DNA of 64,000 nucleotides. Source: JBOFSQ01 sp051651625 (GTDB taxonomy: Bacteria; Planctomycetota; Planctomycetia; Pirellulales; Thermoguttaceae). Shown here in pieces: positions 42,416 through 50,831 of the stretch (positions within the stretch are counted from its first letter, which is position 1; each line of letters starts with the position of its first letter). The stretch spans positions 53,800 through 117,799 of the forward strand of contig JBOFSQ010000085.1 of NCBI GenBank assembly GCA_051651625.1, written 5' to 3'. Position numbers and translations under genes: made by a program. The notes under the pieces are model-generated. The model saw nothing but the letters and a program-made list of their open reading frames with translations, had not been told where the DNA came from and searched no databases.

Positions 42416-43681
42416 TCACCATTCCTGCTCGGCACGACTCCTCGTTTCATCGAGTTCGCGCATTAAAGCCAGCATGGGAATAGTGTAGTAGGGCTCAGTG
42501 CCAAAACCAATCCCACTATTTTTTGAATCGGCGTAGACTTTTTCTGGCTTGGTTACGCCTTCGTGAATTTGTGAAAGTATCTCCAAGAATTTATGCGTGT
42601 TCTCATACTTAACCGAATCCAATTCTTGGACAGATCTTTTTAGCGAGGCCAGCATTTGTTCAAGGTTATTAATACAACCGCTTTCAATATTTCCCAGCGT
42701 TACAACGCGAAACGTAACGTCGATACCGGGAAAATCCTTCTTGTTATTACCAGCATTTATCAACGTGGCGGCAATGGCCCAATAGCAACAGTGATAACTT
42801 TCACCTAGTTGAGACATTTTTGTCGGCATTTTGTCTTCGTTTTCAAAGGCATTCCCGAGTTTATAAACTTTTTGCGCGGCGGATGTACACTCATCGAATA
42901 CCAACATCGCCGCAGTTATCTTTATGGTTGTACCAATCTTGCCTTCCACAAGGTTACTAAGAGAGTGTTTGTCGTCAGGTGGTTCTTTAAGTGAAAACAC
43001 GAAATTCTGGCGGCTGTTTTCCTGCCGGTTGCCTTTAGGCTTGATGATGCCGAGACTCATCAAAGAGCCGAAAAAAATCGCAACTACCAAGCCGAGAACG
43101 AAAAGACCCCCTATCGACTTTGTGAGCATATCTGTCAACGTAGTACATGGTTTTGGGGTGCTAGTCTGTACTGGTGCTCGGAACGCAACTGGAGCGACGA
43201 ATGGATTGTTGTCCACTGGCGGAGCATCAAGAAACGGATTCGGCTCGGCATTCGACGAAAATGGAAGTGATGCAAAATCATAGGTTTCTGCTTGGGCGGG
43301 TTGTGGCATGGCTTGGCTTCCGAAAACAAGTCCCTTGATCTTGGAAGCCGCCCCCTTCTTGCCATTGATGTCGATTACGCTGTCCTGCTGGAGAACACCT
43401 TGGGCCGCCAAGTCGAAAAGCTGCTGTTTTGTAACCGATGTCAAAACGCCATTAATTTCCACTTGAATGCTCATCGACACTTTCGCCGATTCCACTAGAT
43501 TGGTCGGCGTTTCGGGAAATACCAAGCCTTTTACTTTTCTCGCTGGCGCGGATTTTCCTTGCTCGTTTTCAACGATTGTTTCCTGCGCGATGATTCCCTG
43601 CTTCACCAACGCTACAAGTTGCGCATTATTGACCGGGCCTTGTTTTTGACCGTTTGCGTCAGTGTAAAACCAGTTCGCCAT
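42416..43681 (-). CDS. Double GYF_2-domain membrane protein, first gene of the leader-A operon
   Basis: A 421-residue protein. Two GYF_2 modules stand in tandem (FYTDANGQKQGPVNNAQLV..KGLVF, 4-55, and IQVEINGVLTSVTKQQLFD..KGLVF, 71-121), then a Pro-rich linker, one membrane helix (about 187-210, SIGGLFVLGLVVAIFFGSLMSL) and a helical C-terminal domain (about 240-421). GGAG lies eight bases upstream; the sequence ATGGAGAATGCACA before the ATG recurs before the gene at 36229. Its paralog across the island is the 116-residue protein at 36330. Function unknown; GYF_2 may recognise Pro-rich linkers of sister proteins. Confidence 0.82.
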   Translation of the reverse strand: MANWFYTDANGQKQGPVNNAQLVALVKQGIIAQETIVENEQGKSAPARKVKGLVFPETPTNLVESAKVSMSIQVEINGVLTSVTKQQLFDLAAQGVLQQDSVIDINGKKGAASKIKGLVFGSQAMPQPAQAETYDFASLPFSSNAEPNPFLDAPPVDNNPFVAPVAFRAPVQTSTPKPCTTLTDMLTKSIGGLFVLGLVVAIFFGSLMSLGIIKPKGNRQENSRQNFVFSLKEPPDDKHSLSNLVEGKIGTTIKITAAMLVFDECTSAAQKVYKLGNAFENEDKMPTKMSQLGESYHCCYWAIAATLINAGNNKKDFPGIDVTFRVVTLGNIESGCINNLEQMLASLKRSVQELDSVKYENTHKFLEILSQIHEGVTKPEKVYADSKNSGIGFGTEPYYTIPMLALMRELDETRSRAEQEW

Positions 43682-43721
43682 TGTGCATTCTCCATTGAAA
43701 AGGGGTTGATACAGAAAATAG

Positions 43722-44095
43722 GGGCAACATTGTTGTCGAGAATCGACAAGAATAGACGAGAGCCGTCTTCAGAAAAGAAGAGGGAACGCCATGTGCCACA
43801 GAATACGAAGCGTCCCCTCGCATCACCAAGGCAGCTTGCGCAACCGCGCAAACCAATACGGACAGTTAAATTGTCCGCACGGAACTCCGCAAGCCAACCC
43901 CATGACGCTCCCATTGCTGGGAGCGCATGATCGGGTTAGCAATTCTTTTTCTTCCAACCGGCAAGCCGGGTGATGCAGGAAGAATGCCCCATCAAAAATG
44001 ATGGTCTGTGGCAAATACTTGCGATTATCTAATTGTAAAACCGGCAACGAGCCGGAAAACTCAATCCGTAGTCCTCCAATAGCGTAAACACCTAA
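43722..44095 (-). ncRNA. Conserved structured 5' leader, copy A
   Basis: The counterpart of 36713-37095. Read on the minus strand it has the same order of hairpins: CCGGC/GCCGG, CCATCA/TGATGG, CCGGC/GCCGG, the long CTAACCC / GGGTTGG stem with ATGCGCTCCCA / TGGGAGCGTCAT, GCGGACA/TGTCCGT, TTGCGC/GCGCAA, AGACG/CGTCT and TTGTCGA/TCGACAA. Compared with copy B the outer part of the long stem changes on both sides and still pairs, as does CCACCA/TGGTG. A GGAGGACTAYG box at its 5' end is shared too. It ends about 40 bases before the GYF_2 start. Riboswitch, thermosensor or protein-binding leader are all possible. Confidence 0.65.
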
Positions 44096-44146
44096 CATTT
44101 CTCGCGTTGTTTTTGCTCGACAAAACAACCACGAGTGACGGACGGA

Positions 44147-44175
44147 ATTGTAGGCGGCTTCGCACAACTTGCAAA
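44147..44175 (-). promoter_or_regulatory. Promoter of the leader-A operon
   Basis: On the minus strand CTCCCCC-TTTGCA, 17 bases, TACAAT, very close to the sigma-70 pattern and to the promoters at 37159 and 38445. The transcript would begin near 44140. Confidence 0.65.
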
Positions 44176-44246
44176 GGGGGAGCCGGAAAGATTCTTTCGT
44201 GCAAGCGGACAAATCCGTTTCCTACATTCCGCTTTCGCGGGAATAA

Positions 44247-44456
44247 CGCGGCGGTCGCGGGCCGTCACCAAAACAGTTGGAGTACGTTCACCAGCTTGCA
44301 CGACAGGTGAAACTCGGTTCGGGTCAAAAGCTCGAACGACTTTGCGAGCAGATGTACGGCAAGCAGATCGCATCGCTTACCGGCGTGGAAACAAGTAACC
44401 TCATCGACACTTTACGCGAGGCCAAAGCCGGAAGGCTCGACCTCGCGGCGTTGTAG
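44247..44456 (+). pseudogene. 3' fragment of a module gene ending before the nuclease
   Basis: A frame ending TAG 44454-44456 encodes PSPKQLEYVHQLARQVKLGSG..KLERLCEQMYGKQIASLT..LIDTLREAKAGRLDLAAL, a helical tail of the kind that ends phage ERF/recombination or single-strand-binding-related proteins. The 5' part is cut off by an interspersed GCGGGAATAACGCGG repeat at about 44235. It lies 13 bases before the PD-(D/E)XK nuclease gene and was probably its operon partner. Confidence 0.55.
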
Positions 44457-44469
44457 AAAGGAGGCCGCA

Positions 44470-45231
44470 ATGAACACGTTACATCAACTCGACGAACCGC
44501 GTGACACGGGGCTGCTTGCGTACATTTCGGCATCGCGTCTGAACTTGTGGGCACGGTGTCCGATGGCGTTTCGGTTTCGTTACATCGACGCGATAACGAC
44601 GCCAACCAACGCGAACTTGTTTCTCGGCAAAGCGGTACACAGTGCGCTTGCAATGTACTACCGTCATCGCCAAGTCTCGCCGAACGCGCCGACTGTTGCC
44701 GACGCCGCATCGTTTACGTCGCAAGCGTGGGAAACGACGACCGCAGAAGACGCGATGGATTGGGATTCGGTAGCAGACGAAGAGAAGTCACGCGGCCAAG
44801 CGGTCGAACTCGTGAAGGCGTACATCAATGAGTATGCGTCGCAGCCCGAACGAATCGTTGCGATGGAAGTGAGTTTAGAGGCACCGCTTCTCGATTCGAC
44901 AACTGGCAACGAACTCGGTGTACCGCTCTTCGGTGTTGTTGATCTTGTTCTGCAAGAGGACGCAACGCCGGTTGTCGTTGACTTCAAGACGACAGCATCG
45001 GCCACGTCAGTTTGCGAACAGGCACACGCAACGCAGTTGTCGGTCTACGCAGAGCTTCTCGAATCGAACGGCTACGCAAATGTCGAGACAGAGATTCGGC
45101 AACTCGTGAAGACGAAGACGCCCAAGGTTTGCGCGTACCGTTTCGGCGAACGCGGCGACCGACAACGTCGGCAGTTCTTTGGCTTGTGTCGCGAGTATCT
45201 CGACGGCATTGCCATTGAGTCCGGCGTGTGA
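44470..45231 (+). CDS. PD-(D/E)XK nuclease (RecB/Cas4-like)
   Basis: A 253-residue nuclease of the RecB-like family. YISASRLNLWARCPMAFRFRYID (17-39) is the entry motif, then GKAVHSALAMYYR, and the catalytic core LFGVVDLVLQEDATPVVVDFKTTA (about 153-176) with D..DxK, followed by QLSVYAELLE. Cas4, AddB and phage recombination nucleases share it; no CRISPR genes are present. A strong AGGAGG precedes the ATG. It follows the fragment at 44247 and presumably was the last gene of the DUF1257 module. Its 3' end overlaps the tail of the reverse-transcriptase frame on the other strand. Confidence 0.87.
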   Translation: MNTLHQLDEPRDTGLLAYISASRLNLWARCPMAFRFRYIDAITTPTNANLFLGKAVHSALAMYYRHRQVSPNAPTVADAASFTSQAWETTTAEDAMDWDSVADEEKSRGQAVELVKAYINEYASQPERIVAMEVSLEAPLLDSTTGNELGVPLFGVVDLVLQEDATPVVVDFKTTASATSVCEQAHATQLSVYAELLESNGYANVETEIRQLVKTKTPKVCAYRFGERGDRQRRQFFGLCREYLDGIAIESGV

Positions 45232-45843
45232 AGCCAGACTGGCGATGAACGTGTCGAGGTCGGCAGCAATCGCCGGATAGTCATCGGAAATACGAACAGA
45301 CTCCGCCCAACCGCGAATGATGCTGTTGACGTGAACAACGCGGTCGTGTACCGATTTCTTTTTGTCAGCAAACGCCGATGCTACTTTCTCGTGAAAGCTG
45401 CGGAGCGATTTCTTGGCAATCTCAATGCGGACGGAAATGTCACCAGATTCGTTCACCTCGCCTCGTAGACGAAAGCCAAGAAAGTGGAAGCCATTGCAAA
45501 CATCGGTGACGTGCGTCTTCTCTGGTGAAAGTTCCAGTCCACACACAGCGCGAAGATGGTCTGCAATTTTAACTTTGAGCAACTCGGCATCGGCTCGGTC
45601 AGTGTTACGAAGGAACGCAACCCAGTCATCGGCGTATCGCACAAACGGCACACCTCGTTCGTGAAGCCACACATCGAGCGAGTGCAATACGATGTTCGCC
45701 AAGAGCGGCGAAACGACGCCACCTTGCGGCGTGCCCATCGTCGCGCGTTCAAACACACCATCGACGAGCGTACCTGCGTTGAGGAAACGCTCGACCAGAC
45801 TTACGAACTTGCTATCGCATATCTTCGTGCGAAGCTGCCACAT
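45007..45843 (-). pseudogene. Reverse transcriptase fragment (group II intron-type)
   Basis: A 278-residue frame. MGTPQGGVVSPLLANIVLHSLD (35-56) and FVRYADDWVAFLRNTDRADAEL (with the YADD catalytic box) are RT motifs 4-5, followed by LSPEKTHVTDVCNGFHFLGFRL (motifs 6-7) and a maturase-like helical region. The first catalytic Asp (motif 3) and everything before it are missing, so the polymerase cannot work. From about residue 205 (past 45231) the frame runs antisense to the nuclease gene and is not RT sequence. No intron RNA domain V was found next to it. Confidence 0.75.
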
Positions 45844-45949
45844 CTTTCCGCCGTACCGCTTCTATCCGCAAAGTTTGGGGCTAGAATAGTCGGTGTGATT
45901 TGTGTGACAGTTTCAAAACATCACGATCCACTTGTGGCTTACGCTTCAG

Positions 45950-48636
45950 ATGTTCCCAGAACAACAAGCAAGAATCCAGATTGACGAGAAGCTCAAAACG
46001 TCGGGCTGGCGTGTGCAAAATCGTGAAGATTTTAATCCGAAGGCATCGTTGGGAGTTGCCGTGGCGGATTATCCAACCAGCACAGGGCCAGCGGATTACG
46101 TCCTTTGCGTCGCGGGCGTGCCGGTCGGTGTCATTGAAGCCAAGAAGCGCGAGAGTGGAGAAAGCATCACCACCGTTGAGAAGCAGTCTTCGCGTTATGC
46201 CAACAGCACGATCAAATACGCGAAAGCAGATACCGCGATTCCTTCGTCTACGAAGCCACCGACTCGCTGACGCATTTCACCGATATTGCAGACGAAAAGC
46301 ACCGCTCGCGCAAGCTCTTTACGTTTCACCGCCCCGAAACTTTGCAAGCGTGGCTTACCAAAGCGAACGACACGCTCCGCAACAAAATGAAAACGTATCC
46401 GCCGCTCGACACCGCTCCGCTGCGCGAGTGTCAGGTGGTTGCCATTTCACATTTGGAAAAATCGTTCGCACACAACAAGCCGCGTGCGCTGGTGCAAATG
46501 GCGACAGGAGCAGGGAAAACCTACACCGCGATCACCGCCGTTTATCGGTTGCTCAAACACGCCAAGGCAAAACGTATCTTGTTTTTGGTCGATACCAAAG
46601 GATTGGGTGAACAAGCCGAGCGAGAGTTTTTGGCGTTTCGCCCGACCGATGACCCGCGAACATTTTCGGAAATCTATTCCGTGCGTCGTTTGAAAACGTC
46701 GTCCATTCCGCAAGATGCGCAGGTGTGCATCAGTACGATTCAGCGGATGTATTCCATCCTGCGAGGCGAAGAATTGGACGAAAGTTTGGAGCAAACTTCG
46801 CTCAACGAAAAACAATTGGGCGACGCCGCGCGTGAAGTCGTTTACAACGAAAAATATCCGCCAGAGTTTTTTGATCTGATCGTCATCGACGAGTGTCACC
46901 GCTCGATTTACAACGTCTGGCAGCAGGTGCTCGATTATTTTGATTCCTTCTTGGTGGGACTGACCGCAACGCCCGACAAACGCGCCATCGCATTTTTTTA
47001 CCAAAACTTGGTCAGCGAATACTCGCACGAACAAGCCGTGATCGACGGCGTAAATGTCGGCGGCGACGTGTTCACGATTGAAACGCAAATAGGGAAAGGT
47101 GGCGGCACTATCGTCAAGCAACTGATCGAACGCCGCGATAGATTGTCGCGGAAAAAACGGTGGGAACAGCTAGACGAAGATTTGAGTTACACCAACACGC
47201 AGCTTGATCGAAGTGTTGTAAATCCCGACCAAATCCGCACCGTCATCAAGGCGTTTCGTCAAGCGATGTTCACGCAGCTATTCCCGCACCGAGACGAAGT
47301 TCCCAAAACGCTAATCTTTGCCAAAACCGACAGCCACGCCGACGACATCATCCAAACGGTGCGCGAAGAATTCGGCGAAGGGAACGACTTCTGCCGCAAA
47401 ATAACTTACCAAGTCGATAAGCCCGAAAACGTCCTCACCGATTTTCGGAACAGCTATTATCCGCGCATTGCCGTCACGGTTGATATGATCGCTACGGGAA
47501 CCGATGTCAAACCGATAGAGTGCCTGCTGTTTATGCGCGACGTGAAGAGCCGCAACTATTTCGAGCAGATGAAAGGACGCGGTACGCGAGTCTTGCCGAA
47601 AGACGATTTGCGAAAAGTCACGCCGTCTGCCGCGTCGGCAAAGACGCATTTCGTCATCGTCGATGCGGTGGGAGTTACGAAGTCGGTGAAAACCGATTCG
47701 CGCCCGCTAGAACGCAAACCAACCGTCTCGCTCAACGACTTAATGATGGGCGTAGTGATGGGAAACCACGACGAAGACACGCTCACGTCGCTGGCAAACC
47801 GTTTGACGCGGCTCGACAAACAACTCACGCCCGCAGAGCAACAACAATTCAAATCGCTCGGTGACACGACGGTTAAAACCGTCGCACGACAATTACTCGA
47901 TGCCTTCGATCCCGACGTACTTGAAACGACAAACCAAGTCACGCTGATCGAAAAAGCTGTCCAGCCATTTTATCTGCCGGAAGTGCGAAAGTTCATCGAT
48001 AACGCCCGCAAACATCACGACCAAATTATCGACACCGTGAACGCCGACACCGTGACGTTCGCGGGTTGGGACGCATCGCAAGAAGAAATGGTGGAACAGA
48101 TGATTCAATCGTTCCGCAAGTTTATCGAGGACAACAAAGACGAAATCACTGCACTGCAAATTCTCTACGACCAAAGTTACCAACGCCGCGCAATGACTAT
48201 CGAAGGGTTGAAGCGGCTACACGAAAAACTAACCGCCACCGGAATGAACGACGAACGCCTCTGGGATTGTTACGCCGTGTGGCGTCCCGATTCGGTCAAG
48301 AAACGCGGGACGGTGCGAGTGCTGGCAGACTTGGTGTCACTCATACGTTTTGAAATGGGGCGTACCGACCAGCTATCGCCGTTCGCCGACGTGGTGAACT
48401 ACAACTTCATGCGATGGACGCTGGCGAAAAATTCGGGGCACGTCCATTTCACCGACGAACAGATGGAATGGTTGCGTTTGGTGAAAGACCACATCGCAAC
48501 GTCGCTTAGCATCGAGCCGAACGATTTGGAGCTAACACCATTCGCAAACCTCGGCGGTCTCGGAAAGTTTTACGAACTGTTCGGCAACGACTACGAAAAA
48601 CTGCTCGACGAACTAAACGTGGCACTGGTGGCGTAA
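45950..48636 (+). pseudogene. hsdR: Type I restriction subunit HsdR, interrupted by one frameshift
   Basis: Two frames together give a full HsdR. 45950 to about 46243 encodes the nuclease domain start (EQQARIQIDEKLKTSGWRVQ, GPADYVLCVAG, GVIEAKK of the PD-(D/E)XK fold). At CGATTCCTTCGTC one T seems lost; the second frame resumes IPFVYEATDSLTHFTDI and continues to the stop at 48636. The helicase part has ATGAGKTYTA (Walker A), DECHRS, LTATP, ATGTDVKP and QMKGRGTR. A complete HsdR would translocate DNA and cut it when HsdS meets an unmethylated site. Without repair, only a helicase fragment from TTG 46342 could be made. Confidence 0.85.
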
Positions 48637-48640
48637 AGGT

Positions 48641-48690
48641 AGGTGCGGGATTTACATATCCCGCACACGCGACGAACGTCGCGCAAGAAC
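48641..48690. repeat. Hairpin, inverted partner of 50741-50774
   Basis: GTGCGGGAT/ATCCCGCAC (48643-48666) followed by GCGACG/CGTCGC. It follows the hsdR stop and would act as a terminator. The whole block GGTAGGTGCGGGATTTACAT is repeated in reverse before hsdM. Confidence 0.65.
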
Positions 48691-48763
48691 TACGATTGAT
48701 TGACCGTTTGTGAGTACACAAATACCGTGCGACACTGGCAACAAACTACAGGAGGACTTTTGA

Positions 48764-49177
48764 ATGATCAAAGTATCCGAGAAGGACTTCAATGACTTCG
48801 TGCTCAAGCTGGCAGAACGCTATGAAAAGGATCGGTTTGACTTTGTGGAACGGGATATGTTTCCAATCCCGCATAACGCGAGTGATCTCGATGTTCATGA
48901 ATTTGTCAATCGTTGTCTTGTCAATCAAATTTTGGAACACCATACAGAATGTGAGTGGAAAATCTTGCCATCCGTTCTTGAACTTGCCAAGAATATAAAA
49001 AATCTACCCCCACGCGATTATCCGCCACCACGCGATTACTGGAAAGAGGTGACGGTGTGGTTTCGCGCTAAACCGTGGTCACTCCCCATAATAGGATTTG
49101 TTGTCATTATTCCGGTACTACTGGGATTGTGTCAACTATTACGATACATTTTTGAATGGTTTGGGCAACGCCAATGA
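48764..49177 (+). CDS. Small C-terminally anchored membrane protein inside the hsd locus
   Basis: A 137-residue protein. The soluble part (about 1-100) is helical and charged; a membrane helix ends it (WSLPIIGFVVIIPVLLGLCQLL, about 106-127). A very strong AGGAGG site precedes ATG 48764, and its stop overlaps the hsdS start as ATGA, so hsdS is coupled to it. The presence of an unrelated membrane protein between R and S suggests a regulator, an anti-restriction or an abortive-type partner; none is proven. Not recognised as a known family. Confidence 0.7.
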   Translation: MIKVSEKDFNDFVLKLAERYEKDRFDFVERDMFPIPHNASDLDVHEFVNRCLVNQILEHHTECEWKILPSVLELAKNIKNLPPRDYPPPRDYWKEVTVWFRAKPWSLPIIGFVVIIPVLLGLCQLLRYIFEWFGQRQ

Positions 49178-50325
49178 TACCCACAAAACAAATCGCCATC
49201 GGTGACATTGTGCAACCGCGTAAGGAAAAGGTTGTTCCGGCAACGCGCGCCGACCATCTCTACGTTGGCTTGGAACATGTTGAGTCAGCTACCACACGCC
49301 TGTTGACAACTGGTGCTGCCGTTGACATGAAAAGTGCTGCTAACGTCTTCAAAAAAGGCGATGTCCTTTATTCGCGGTTGCGACCGTATCTCAACAAAGT
49401 GTGGGTTGCCGATAGAGATGGTTTGTGCTCGTCCGAATTCATTGTGTTGCCAGCAAATAAAAGCATTCTCGGAAAGTTTCTTTGTTATCGTCTCAACGCG
49501 CAAGACTTCGTTCGATTTGCTAACGCACTCAACACCGGCGACCGTCCACGAGTCAACTTTCAGCAAATTTCTGCGTTCACGACAATTCTTCCACCGCTTT
49601 CAGAGCAAGAGCGGATTGTGGCGAAAATTGAGGAGTTATTCTCCAACCTTGATGCCAGTGTCGCCGAACTACGCACGGCGCAAGCTCGCCTCAAAGTGTA
49701 CCGCCAAGCGGTGCTGAAGAAAGCGTTTGAGGCGACAACGGACAATATGAAACCGTTGTCAACGATTGCATCTTTGCGGCTGGGCAAGATGCTTGATCAA
49801 CAAAAGAATCAGGGGGTGGACAGGTTGTATCTTCGCAACGTCAACGTAAGATGGTTCTCGTTTGACCTTGCAGACCTGAAGTCAATGAAGATTCAAAATG
49901 ACGAAACAGAAAAGTATTCAGTTCAGAAAGGCGATCTGGTCATCTGTGAAGGAGGTGAACCGGGAAGGTGCGCTGTTTGGAGTAAAGATGAGGTGATGTT
50001 TCTTCAGAAAGCATTGCACAGAGTACGTTTTACCAACAGCGAAGCCAATCCGTTTTTTTACGCCTACTTCGTGATGTATTTAGCGATGTCAGGCGCACTC
50101 AAGAAGCACTTTACCGGTTCGGGGATTTCGCATCTTACGGGTCATTCCTTGGCAAATATGCATGTGCCTGCACCTTCGGTGAATCACAATCGCATCGTCG
50201 AAGAAATTGAACGGCAGTTGAGCGTCTGCGATCACATCGAGCAAACGGTGTTGGCATCGCTCAAGCAATCGCAGTCTTTGCGTCAGAGTATTCTCAAGAA
50301 AGCGTTTGAGGGACGGTTGGTGTAG
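49174..50325 (+). CDS. hsdS: Type I restriction-modification specificity subunit HsdS
   Basis: A 383-residue protein with two target-recognition domains (about 5-135 and 190-330) and two conserved coiled-coil spacers: ILPPLSEQERIVAKIEELFSNLDASV..LKVYRQAVLKKAFEA (about 140-190) and the matching VNHNRIVEEIERQLSVCDHIEQTV..LRQSILKKAFEGRLV at the end. The LKKAFEA repeats are the HsdM contact helices. Each domain reads one half of a split DNA site. ATG 49174 overlaps the gene before. A large palindromic element lies between its stop and hsdM. Confidence 0.92.
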   Translation: MIPTKQIAIGDIVQPRKEKVVPATRADHLYVGLEHVESATTRLLTTGAAVDMKSAANVFKKGDVLYSRLRPYLNKVWVADRDGLCSSEFIVLPANKSILGKFLCYRLNAQDFVRFANALNTGDRPRVNFQQISAFTTILPPLSEQERIVAKIEELFSNLDASVAELRTAQARLKVYRQAVLKKAFEATTDNMKPLSTIASLRLGKMLDQQKNQGVDRLYLRNVNVRWFSFDLADLKSMKIQNDETEKYSVQKGDLVICEGGEPGRCAVWSKDEVMFLQKALHRVRFTNSEANPFFYAYFVMYLAMSGALKKHFTGSGISHLTGHSLANMHVPAPSVNHNRIVEEIERQLSVCDHIEQTVLASLKQSQSLRQSILKKAFEGRLV

Positions 50326-50385
50326 TGCCCATGAACAATTACAGTAACCGTTCACGGATTGTTTTACCATTTGGTTGGTGTGAAC

Positions 50386-50650
50386 GCGACGTGTTTTTGC
50401 CCCGACGGGGCAGCGATTTCAATAACCGTATGCAAGCGGTACTCCGCGCAGCTTACGGTAGCGACACCACAAAAACCGAGCGTCTGTAGGACGCCACCGA
50501 CCGCGTGGTTGACTCAAACGTTTGGTAGCGTCCTACAGACGCACCGGATTTTTCGTTCACGTCACCGGCGGTTGCGTTTGCCGCTATCGCGGCGGCACTT
50601 ACCGCCGGTTATTGAGATTGCTGCCCCGTCGGGGCAAAAACGCCAACGTC
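50386..50650. repeat. Nested palindromic element between hsdS and hsdM
   Basis: In the gap 50326-50831 an outer inverted repeat (GTTTTTGCCCCGACGGGGCA with GCGATTTCAATAACCG and its complement near 50615-50645) encloses an inner one (GCGTCTGTAGGACGC / GCGTCCTACAGACGC). It is of the same style as family B but a different sequence. The remaining part holds the hairpin 50747-50770. Confidence 0.7.
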
Positions 50651-50740
50651 AACGCTGTCAACTTCGTGAACGGTTACCATTTGTGTACTCGCAAATGCCG
50701 CTGAACTTGGGAAAGAATCGCACTTCATACGCGACGTGCG

Positions 50741-50774
50741 TTGCGTGTGCGGGATATGTAAATCCCGCACCTAC
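50741..50774. repeat. Hairpin upstream of hsdM, inverted copy of 48641-48672
   Basis: GTGCGGGAT/ATCCCGCAC (50747-50770) and flanking bases are the reverse complement of the block after hsdR. Together the two blocks frame the small membrane gene, hsdS and the palindromic element. Confidence 0.65.
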
Positions 50775-50831
50775 CTTAACGATTCCACTGCAAACGAATA
50801 CGCCCACAACAAACACGAAAGAACCGTCTTC

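Noticed and set aside
43722..44095. Leader RNA as tmRNA, RNase P RNA or a group I/II intron
   Set aside because: No tRNA-like ends, tag frame, RNase P core bases or intron core motifs were found, and copies precede genes of one type.
45007..45843. Retron or CRISPR-linked RT
   Set aside because: No msr/msd-like inverted repeat or cas gene is adjacent, and the motif order GTPQGG..YADD fits group II-type RTs; the protein is truncated.
46240..46345. Programmed frameshift in hsdR
   Set aside because: There is no slippery heptamer or following stem; a lost T explains it better.
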